Shown: positions 51,838 to 58,680 of the stretch, piece after piece
Position numbering within the stretch: the first letter of the stretch is position 1
Layout: each line of letters opens with the position of its first letter
Origin: a marine group bacterium Sva0996 bin134
Lineage (GTDB): Bacteria; Actinomycetota; Acidimicrobiia; Acidimicrobiales; Bin134
Assembly: GCA_002239105.1 (NCBI GenBank)
Contig: MPNQ01000016.1
Coordinates: 1-64,000 of the forward strand
Length of the DNA: 64,000 nt
Direction of reading: 5' to 3'
Notes under the pieces: generated by a model
Told to the model about the DNA's origin: nothing
The model's input: the letters and a program-made list of their open reading frames with translations, nothing else
Databases searched by the model: none
Program-made: the position numbers and the translations under genes

Positions 51838-52875
51838 ATGAACCCGATAACCACGGCTCAAACCATTGAAGAGTGGGTGGAGCTGGCCCACGCCGAGAGG
51901 CTGACCGACGGGCTGCCGGTATATCCCCCCACCCGAGCTGCGGTGGACGGCCTAGTGGAGGCCTCGGGCCGGGATCCCCGCCTGCTGCTGGGGGCCATTC
52001 CTCCGCGGGGTGGGGCGGCCACCGTCGAGGTTGTGGCCGCCAACGCAGCTATGGCCGGATGCCGCCCCGAGCACTTCGAGGTGGTGCTGACCGCCGTCGA
52101 GGCCATGCTGGAGGATCGCTTCAACCTGCGGGGGGTGGCTACCACCACCCATCCGTGCTGGCCGCTGGTCATCGTGTCGGGGCCAGCGGTCGAGCGGCTC
52201 GAAATGGCCCACACCGAGTCGGTGTTCAGCGGCGGCGGGGCCCACTCCAATGCGGCCATCGGCCGAGCCGTCAAGCTGTTGTTGTGGAACGCCGGCGGGG
52301 CCACCCCCGGCGAGCCGGTCAAAGAGGTGTTCGGCCACCCCGGCCGCTACGCCTTCTGCGTGGCTGAGTCGCCCAACAGCCCGTGGCCCGCTCTGCACCA
52401 AGCCCGCGGAGTCGACTCCGACAGCGGCATCACGGTTTTCGCCTGCGAGTCCCCCACCAGCGTGGCCATGTGGGGGGCCGACGACACTCCCGTCAACCGC
52501 TTGGCCCAGTTGGCCGACGCCATGGCCATCAAAGGATGCAACAACACCCACACCATGGGCGAGACCTTGGTGGTGCTCACACCCAACGAGGCCCGCCACC
52601 TAGCCGAGCAGGGCTACGACCGGTCGGCGGTGCAACAAGAACTGTGGCAACAGGCCCGGCGGCGCATCGGCGACCTGCTCTCCCCCGGCGTACCCCCCTA
52701 CGCCTGGTGGCCCGACTGGGTGGACACCGACGATCCCGACACGCTGGTGCCGGTCACCGAGCGGGCCGAAGACATCCACGTGATGGTCACCGGCGCGGAA
52801 TCGATCCCCTGGATGGCGGTGTGCGCCGGATGGGGCAACCTGGGCGGCTACGCCGTAAGCCGGGCGCTGGGCTGA
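51838..52875 (+). CDS. uncharacterised 345-aa protein, partner of the UGSC selenoprotein
   Basis: No domain recognised. Conserved-looking patches are VELAHAERLTDGLPVYPPTR, GAIPPRGGAATVEVVAANAA, MAGCRPEHFEVVLTAVEAM, THPCWPLVIVSGPAVERLEM, SGGGAHSNAAIGRAVKLLLW, and GCNNTHTMGETLVVLTPNEA. Several Cys, His and Gly-rich loops suggest an enzyme binding an anionic or CoA-like ligand. It lies 21 bp upstream of the UGSC gene and 4 bp downstream of the amidohydrolase, so it is very likely in the same operon and possibly the same complex. I recall similar proteins beside UGSC genes in other actinobacteria, but cannot check that here. Confidence 0.7.
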   Translation: MNPITTAQTIEEWVELAHAERLTDGLPVYPPTRAAVDGLVEASGRDPRLLLGAIPPRGGAATVEVVAANAAMAGCRPEHFEVVLTAVEAMLEDRFNLRGVATTTHPCWPLVIVSGPAVERLEMAHTESVFSGGGAHSNAAIGRAVKLLLWNAGGATPGEPVKEVFGHPGRYAFCVAESPNSPWPALHQARGVDSDSGITVFACESPTSVAMWGADDTPVNRLAQLADAMAIKGCNNTHTMGETLVVLTPNEARHLAEQGYDRSAVQQELWQQARRRIGDLLSPGVPPYAWWPDWVDTDDPDTLVPVTERAEDIHVMVTGAESIPWMAVCAGWGNLGGYAVSRALG

Positions 52876-52896
52876 GAGAACTGGCAGGATTAAGGC

Positions 52897-53445
52897 GTGA
52901 AGTTGATTGGCGAGCTGGTTGATCCCCGCGGCGAGGTGGTGCTCAACGACGGTGAGTTGGCCCCCCGCCGGGGCCACACCCAAGGCCCACTGACCATCGG
53001 CTTCCTGGTCAACGAGTACAACCCCTCATCGGGCCCCGACTTCACCCGCTACACCGAGGTGCTGGAACGGGAGTTCCGCCACCGTCTGGATGTGACCGCC
53101 GTGGTCCGCCAGCACAAGCCGGTGCTCAGCCGCCCAGCGGGCGACGACATGCTGGCCTCGTTCCGGGCCTGTGCCGGGGTGGTCAACGGCCTGGCCAAAT
53201 GAGGCTCATGCACGTCGGGCAGTGTGCTCGACGCCGTAAACCTGGAGAGACTGGGCATCCCCACCGTCACCGTGGTCACTGAGCCCTTCACCGTCGCCGC
53301 TGACACCGTGGCCCGCTCCCTTGGCCTACCCGATGTCCCCCGAGTAGTGATCCCCCACGACTACCTCAGCGAGGACAACGACGCCATCGCCAAGAAGCTC
53401 GAACCCCTGCTCGACGAAATCGTCGACCGACTGCTAGTCCGCTGA
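52897..53445 (+). CDS. UGSC-family selenoprotein (UGA recoded as selenocysteine)
   Basis: GTG start 52897. The frame runs to TGA 53200-53202 (codon 102) and continues in the same frame to TGA 53443-53445, giving 182 residues. Around the first TGA it reads GVVNGLAK-U-GSCTSGSVLD, the U-G-S-C motif that names this uncharacterised (seleno)protein family. The flanks form one coherent alpha/beta domain: IGELVDPRGEVVLNDGELAP, then GPLTIGFLVNEYNPSSGPDF before, and LERLGIPTVTVVTEPF with LPDVPRVVIPHDYL after. The layout recalls the Sec-bearing glycine/proline reductase B subunits, which use U-x2-C chemistry. A hairpin follows the UGA. A standard caller would report two fragments, 52897-53202 and 53224-53445. 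Confidence 0.82.
53213..53233 (+). promoter_or_regulatory. candidate bacterial SECIS hairpin of the UGSC gene
   Basis: CGTCGGGC (53213-53220) pairs with GCTCGACG (53226-53233), an 8-bp stem with one G-U pair, around the loop AGUGU (53221-53225). The loop has a G within its first two bases and begins 18 nt after the UGA, as expected for bacterial SECIS elements. This is the best-formed of the three hairpins. Confidence 0.65.
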
Positions 53446-53454
53446 ACGGCCGGG

Positions 53455-53480
53455 CAGCTGGACTGCTGCTCAGCTGTTTT
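53455..53480. terminator. possible terminator between UGSC and PhyH genes
   Basis: CAGCTG (53455-53460) and CAGCTG (53471-53476), each self-complementary, form a 6-bp stem with a 10-nt loop, followed by TTTT (53477-53480) on the plus strand. An alternative pairing GGGCAGC/GCTGCTC overlaps it. It lies between convergent genes and runs into the end of the PhyH gene. Confidence 0.4.
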
Positions 53481-54678
53481 GCTCTTGGAATTCCTCTGGG
53501 CTCTTGATGCGGCCCCCGTCTTTGAACAGGATGTCGTTGTAGCCCTGGCCGGGGGGAATGTATTCGGCCCAGATGGGCTGGTGGTAGCCGACGTAGATGG
53601 TGCGGCGGCCACCGGATTCGGGGGCGGCGGTGGGGGGCGGGGCGCCGTGCATGGTGTGGCCGTAGTGAACGGTCACGTCGCCGGGCGAGGCGCTAATGGC
53701 CACCGTGGGCCAGTCGTCGCGCACCTGGCGAGCCCGGTTGGACGATTTGTTGGAGCCGGCCAGGTAGTGGAGCTGGCCGTTGGCCTCGGTGCATTCGTCT
53801 AGCTGGATGCCGATGCTCACCGCGGGACAGGTGACCGAGTGCCCGCCGGTGCCGCAGTCCCGGTGCCAGGGCAGGTCGGCCAGGCCCTCCACGATGCTGG
53901 GCAGCTTGATGACCACCGATATGCCGTCGCCCCGCTCGGGATAGGTGGAGAAGTCGTCTCCACCCAGCGCGCCGATGGCATCCAGTCGGCGATCATCGGT
54001 TAGTGAGAGCATCAGATCGCTGCGGTCGTCCATGTGGGTCACCCGGCAGCACACTTCCTCGCCGTCGGCGTTGGTGGCCCACCAAGAGCGGTGATCGTCG
54101 GGAGTGGCCTCGCTCCGCTGGCGCTCCACCTCGGCCCGCAGAGCATCGATCTCCTCAGCGCTGAACACACCGCGAATGTGGAGGAACCCGGCCTCGTCGA
54201 GGAACCGGCTCATCTCCCCGTGATCGTCGTCAAGGGTGAAGCTCCGTGTGAGGTCCACCGTGGGCTCCCAACCCTCATACAGGGGGCGGCCGTGGTACAT
54301 GGCCAACAGCACCGGCTCGAAGTCCTCGAACAGCCCGAAATCACCCCGGACCATCTCGGCGGCTTCGGAATACAGCAAGCCGACCCAGGTCCACAGCTCG
54401 GCCACGTAATTCGACCAGTTCTGCTCGCTGACCTCCACCACCAGTTCCGCGTCGTAGCCGGGGCGGAGCTCCACGCCGCCATCACCGATCACATAGGTAA
54501 CCGACCGCCCGTCGGTCAGCCGCCAGGCGAAGCTCTTGACCAGGGTCCCCGCGCCGATATCTGCGGCCAGCGCCCCATGGCCCGCGGCCAGGCGCCGGGG
54601 CAGCTCACCGGAATGGAAATCGTCGAAGTCCAGGGTGTCGAACAGGGGAAGACGGGGAGCATGGTCCACTACAGCCAT
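53470..54678 (-). CDS. phytanoyl-CoA dioxygenase (PhyH) family protein
   Basis: 402 aa. The N-terminal 150 residues form an extra domain (LVKSFAWRLTDGRSVTYVIG, then an acidic helical part). The PhyH core has FLHIRGVFSAEEIDALRAEV, LPWHRDCGTGGHS with the Fe-binding H-x-D, and the distal His in VHYGHTMHGAPPP. A 2-oxoglutarate/Fe(II) hydroxylase of unknown substrate. Convergent with the UGSC gene. Confidence 0.88.
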   Translation of the reverse strand: MAVVDHAPRLPLFDTLDFDDFHSGELPRRLAAGHGALAADIGAGTLVKSFAWRLTDGRSVTYVIGDGGVELRPGYDAELVVEVSEQNWSNYVAELWTWVGLLYSEAAEMVRGDFGLFEDFEPVLLAMYHGRPLYEGWEPTVDLTRSFTLDDDHGEMSRFLDEAGFLHIRGVFSAEEIDALRAEVERQRSEATPDDHRSWWATNADGEEVCCRVTHMDDRSDLMLSLTDDRRLDAIGALGGDDFSTYPERGDGISVVIKLPSIVEGLADLPWHRDCGTGGHSVTCPAVSIGIQLDECTEANGQLHYLAGSNKSSNRARQVRDDWPTVAISASPGDVTVHYGHTMHGAPPPTAAPESGGRRTIYVGYHQPIWAEYIPPGQGYNDILFKDGGRIKSPEEFQEQNS

Positions 54679-54735
54679 GACGAGAATTTAGTCCACAGTT
54701 ACCGAGAGACCCCGAAGCGACTGGAGGAGACCGGG

Positions 54736-55569
54736 CTAGAACTCCATACCCGCATAGGGATCGGTGGGATTGCGGCGGGCCTCGATGTCTGTGAAGCGCA
54801 CCGCGGCCGCCTCCGGAGTGATGTCGTGGGTGAACACCCAGAACCGGTCTTCGGTGATGGCGTCCACCACTTTGGCGGCCACATCTGATGGAGCAATGCC
54901 CCGAGCGCTGAGCGTTTCCCGCAGCGGGGTCATGATGGCGTTTTGGGTGGCAGTCAGCTCCGCTCCGTAAGGGCGGTTGCGCTCGGAGTTGAAGATCTGG
55001 GTGTTCACCAGGTTGGGGCACAGACACGACACCCCGACACCCTGGGGATGCACCTCCCGCCACAACGACTCGGTCAAACCCACCACCGCGTGCTTGGTGG
55101 CGCAGTACATGCCCAACACGCTGTTGGTAACCAGTCCGGCCTCCGACGCGGTGTTGACGATGTGGCCCTCCCCGGCTTCCACCATGAGCGGCGCAAACGT
55201 GATCACACCGTGGGCCACCCCCATCACGTTCACCCCCACGATCCACTCCCACTCCTCAGGGGTGGTCTCCAGCATCAGTCCAGCTGGCCCCACGCCGGCG
55301 TTGTTGCACACCACATGCACCCCGCCGTATGAAGACAGGGTTTGCTCGGCCAGGTCTTGCACCGAGGCCGCGTCGCTCACATCGCACAGCACGCCCAGCA
55401 CGTCGGCGCCCTCGGCCTCAAGTTGGGTGGCCGACCGGGCCAGTGCCTCTTCCTCCACGTCGGCCATCACCACCTGCATGCCCTCGGACACGAACTGCTT
55501 GCTCATCGCGAAACCGATCCCACTGGCCGCACCGGTGACCACGGCAACCTTGCCATTGAGCTCCTTCAT
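54736..55569 (-). CDS. short-chain dehydrogenase/reductase
   Basis: 277 aa from ATG 55569 (GTG two codons earlier). NAD(P) motif TGAASGIGFAMSK, NNAGVGPAGLML, active-site Ser then YCATKHAVVGL (Y-x3-K). The C-terminal extension includes AAKVVDAITEDRFWVFTHD, typical of the ABA4/retinol-type SDRs in actinobacteria. Oxidises an alcohol or reduces a ketone of unknown identity. Divergent from a second SDR. Confidence 0.92.
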   Translation of the reverse strand: MKELNGKVAVVTGAASGIGFAMSKQFVSEGMQVVMADVEEEALARSATQLEAEGADVLGVLCDVSDAASVQDLAEQTLSSYGGVHVVCNNAGVGPAGLMLETTPEEWEWIVGVNVMGVAHGVITFAPLMVEAGEGHIVNTASEAGLVTNSVLGMYCATKHAVVGLTESLWREVHPQGVGVSCLCPNLVNTQIFNSERNRPYGAELTATQNAIMTPLRETLSARGIAPSDVAAKVVDAITEDRFWVFTHDITPEAAAVRFTDIEARRNPTDPYAGMEF

Positions 55570-55692
55570 AACCACGACCTCTCTCTTGCTCGGCTAGACG
55601 CTCATATTGCCAGGGTTGCTGGTCCGTCGATGATTTCTCGCCAACACGGCCATGACAAGGCAGTTAGGGCGACAGGCCGTAGTGTGAGAGGG

Positions 55693-56532
55693 ATGGCTGT
55701 CCCTGTTGCCGACCTCACCGGTGCCATTGTGATCGTGGCTGGGGCCGGAGGTGGTGGCATCGGCACTTGTTCCTGCGAGGCCGCGCTGGCCGCCGGGGCC
55801 GAGGTCGTGGCCGTGGACCAATCTTCCGACGAACTAGACAAGCTCGACCTGCTCTCCCGTCCGGTGGTCAAAGTCCAAGCCGACCTCACCGAACCCGAAG
55901 CCCCAGCCGCCGTTATCCAGGCTGCACTCAATGCCCACGGCCGCATCGACGGGCTCATCAACGTGGCCGGCGGTACCAGCATCGACGACTTCGGTCCTCT
56001 CGTGGATATCGATCACCAGAGCTGGGACCGGGTCATGGCCAACAATCTTCGCTACGTGGCATTCCTCAACCGGGCAGTGGCCCGAGCCATGATCGGTGCC
56101 GGCACCGGCGGAGCCATGGTCAACGTGTCCTCCGTCAGCAGCCTGGCCTCCCAGCCCTTCCTAGCCGCCTACGGAGCGGCCAAGGCCGGACTCAACTCCC
56201 TCACCCGTACCATGGCCGTGGAGTGGGGCGACCACGACATCAGGGTCAATGCCATCGCCCCCGGCACCATTACCACGCCCAGGGCAGGCGACGAGGAGTA
56301 CCCCGAAGCGGCCAGACGGGCCATCCCACTGGGCCGCCGGGGCCAACCAGCGGAGATCGCAAACGCCGCTGTGTTTCTGCTCACCCCCCAAGCCAGCTAC
56401 ATCACCGGGCAGGTGTTGGCCGTGGACGGTGGCATGTCGGTAAAACTAGCCATGCTGGGCGACGACAACGCCCCCGTATTCGTCACCGATCCCGGGGTTC
56501 GGGCCCGGATGATCGGATCAAACCCCCAATGA
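55693..56532 (+). CDS. SDR family oxidoreductase
   Basis: 279 aa from ATG 55693. GAGGGGIGTCSCEAALAAGA replaces the usual TGxxxGIG loop, NVAGG, SSVSSLASQP then Y-x3-K in YGAAKAGL, and ITGQVLAVDGGMS at the end. The C-terminal 25 residues are extra. It overlaps the Nudix gene by 4 bp, starting a three-gene run (SDR, Nudix, lipoprotein) all joined by ATGA. Confidence 0.9.
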   Translation: MAVPVADLTGAIVIVAGAGGGGIGTCSCEAALAAGAEVVAVDQSSDELDKLDLLSRPVVKVQADLTEPEAPAAVIQAALNAHGRIDGLINVAGGTSIDDFGPLVDIDHQSWDRVMANNLRYVAFLNRAVARAMIGAGTGGAMVNVSSVSSLASQPFLAAYGAAKAGLNSLTRTMAVEWGDHDIRVNAIAPGTITTPRAGDEEYPEAARRAIPLGRRGQPAEIANAAVFLLTPQASYITGQVLAVDGGMSVKLAMLGDDNAPVFVTDPGVRARMIGSNPQ

Positions 56533-57266
56533 GCAACGACAAGAGCGGCAGCCAGCGCCATCAGTTCGCCGACTGGGTCGGTCGGGAGGACGAGCCCCCG
56601 GAGTTGGTGCCTGCCGCCACCGTAGTGCTGCTGCGTGACGCCCCTGGCGGCTTGGAAACGCTGATGATGCGGCGCAACTCCAAGCTCAGCTTCGTCGGCG
56701 GCATGTGGGTCTTTCCCGGCGGCCGGGTGGATGACGATGACTATCCCACCGCAAACCCCGACGACGTGGTGGCCGCCAGCCGAGCTGCCGCCGTGCGGGA
56801 GGCCGCCGAGGAGTCCAATCTGGATGTTGCCTACAACGATCTGGTGCCCTACTCCCACTGGGTGCCCCCCACCACGATCCCCAAGCGGTTCGCCACCTGG
56901 TTCTTCCTCGCCCCCGCTCCCGAAGGGGCGGTCACCGTTGACGGCGGTGAGATCAAAGAGCACGCCTGGTGGCGCCCAGCGGACACCCTGGCCCGCCACG
57001 CCGCCGAGGAGATCGACATCGTCCCGCCCACCTTCATCACCCTCATGGAGTTGGCCGAGCATCTCACGGTCGCCGACGCCCTGGCTGCCGCCCGCCGCCG
57101 AGCCGACGACATCCCCCACTACGCCACTCACGTCGCATTGGACGGTAAGACCCCCGTGTCGCTGTGGCACGGCGATGCCGGCTACGAGACCAACGACGCC
57201 AGCGCAGAAGGCCCCCGGCACCGGCTCACCTTGTCGAAGGGCGGTTGGCGGTTCGAACGGACATGA
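56529..57266 (+). CDS. Nudix hydrolase, NUDT19-like
   Basis: 245 aa. VPAATVVLLRDAPGGLETLM, FVGGMWVFPGGRVDDDDYP and REAAEESNL form a Nudix box with an insertion between the G and the RE-x2-EE part, as in the CoA/acyl-CoA-cleaving NUDT7/19 types. The last glycine of the canonical box is Asn. Probably hydrolyses CoA esters or other nucleoside diphosphates. Confidence 0.85.
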   Translation: MSNDKSGSQRHQFADWVGREDEPPELVPAATVVLLRDAPGGLETLMMRRNSKLSFVGGMWVFPGGRVDDDDYPTANPDDVVAASRAAAVREAAEESNLDVAYNDLVPYSHWVPPTTIPKRFATWFFLAPAPEGAVTVDGGEIKEHAWWRPADTLARHAAEEIDIVPPTFITLMELAEHLTVADALAAARRRADDIPHYATHVALDGKTPVSLWHGDAGYETNDASAEGPRHRLTLSKGGWRFERT

Positions 57267-58630
57267 TTCGCCGTGCCACCGGCCTGCCCGTGGCCCTGCG
57301 CCTGGCGCTCCTCGTGACAATGGCCGCCATGGCCATTGTCTTCACCAGCGCGTGCGGCTCTGACTCAGGCGACTCCCCCGCCGAAATCGCGCCGCCTGCC
57401 ACCCCAGAGCCCTCGCCAACAGGGGCAACTCTCGCCGATCTCGGCCCGGTGAACTTTGTCGATCCTGTCTACCACCCCGACGGCAACCGATTGGCCGACG
57501 GCTCCGGACTGGGCACCGGGTTCATTCAGCAGATCACTACCAAGGACATCAACCTCGGCGACACCCCAACGTGGGTCACTGGCACCAGCACCCCCGACGG
57601 TGATGTATGGGTGGTGGCGCTGGCCGACGGAAGGGTCCAGGGCTACCGGGTTCCCGTCGGGGGCCAGCCAATCTCCATCGATATCACCGGTGACCGGCTA
57701 GCCCCCGGCCAGCCCCCGGTGCTGGCCGTGCAGGGCAATTCGGTGCGACTGGCCACCACGCCGGCCAACGCCTCGCCCAACAGCGTGCCGGTCTATCTGA
57801 CCGGAGGCCGGGCTGCCTATGTAGACAACCTCCAGCGGCTCACCGTGCTGGAGGCCGACGGCACCCTGTGGCGGCCCGACCTCAAGGTGCTGCCCGACAC
57901 CCGGGTCATCCAGATCAGCCCCGAAAGGGTGCTGGTACTGGCCGAGCCGACCGACCGCTACCCCCACTCCGCATTGGGCGACAACTTGGAAGCCACGGCC
58001 GTGGCCGTGGTGACCGTGGGGGTGAATGAGGTCGAGATGGTCTACAGGTCAGAAAATGATGTGATCGAGTCAATCGCCCCCCTGCTGGCCGACGTGGACG
58101 GCGACGGGATCGACGACGTGGCCCTCACTGTCAGCAACGACCGGGAGGCCTGGATTGTGGTGGCGTCGAGCGGCGGCGGCGTGGTGGCCATCAGCGACCC
58201 GGTTGACCGCCTATTGGGCTGGCGGCAACTGGTGGCCGTGGGGCCGCTTGGCCCCGGCGGAGAGTTCGAGATCGCCGAGGTCTTGTATCCCGATGCCAAC
58301 GGCTCGATCCGATTCCTGTCCCTGGCCGGCGATGACCTAAACGTGGTCGCCACCCGCACGGGCTACCGGTCCCACGAATTCGGGTCTCGCAACCTCGAGC
58401 AGGTATTGGCCGCCGACGTCGACCGGGACGGCCGCATAGAGGTGATTATCCCCACCCTCGACCGGCAGAACATCGCTGGGGTCCTCCACGGCCCCGACGG
58501 CGCCGTGGACATGTGGAGCCGCCCCTTGGGAGGACAGCTGGCCACCAACATCGCCGTGCTGACCCGCCCCGACGGCACGCTGTCGATAGCCGCCGCCACC
58601 CTCGAGGGATCCCTGCGAATCTGGCAGTGA
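57263..58630 (+). CDS. lipoprotein with FG-GAP/VCBS-like repeats
   Basis: 455 aa. Signal helix with lipobox IVFTSAC near residue 30, a Pro/Thr linker, then beta-rich sequence with APLLADVDGDGIDDVALTVS and LEQVLAADVDRDGRIEVIIP, Ca-binding D-x-D-x-D-G loops of integrin-like beta-propeller blades. Exported surface protein of unknown role. Coupled to the Nudix gene by ATGA. Confidence 0.8.
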   Translation: MIRRATGLPVALRLALLVTMAAMAIVFTSACGSDSGDSPAEIAPPATPEPSPTGATLADLGPVNFVDPVYHPDGNRLADGSGLGTGFIQQITTKDINLGDTPTWVTGTSTPDGDVWVVALADGRVQGYRVPVGGQPISIDITGDRLAPGQPPVLAVQGNSVRLATTPANASPNSVPVYLTGGRAAYVDNLQRLTVLEADGTLWRPDLKVLPDTRVIQISPERVLVLAEPTDRYPHSALGDNLEATAVAVVTVGVNEVEMVYRSENDVIESIAPLLADVDGDGIDDVALTVSNDREAWIVVASSGGGVVAISDPVDRLLGWRQLVAVGPLGPGGEFEIAEVLYPDANGSIRFLSLAGDDLNVVATRTGYRSHEFGSRNLEQVLAADVDRDGRIEVIIPTLDRQNIAGVLHGPDGAVDMWSRPLGGQLATNIAVLTRPDGTLSIAAATLEGSLRIWQ

Positions 58631-58680
58631 ACAGCCCAAGTCCCACCACACCGATTCAGAGCCGATAACTTCTGAGCCTG

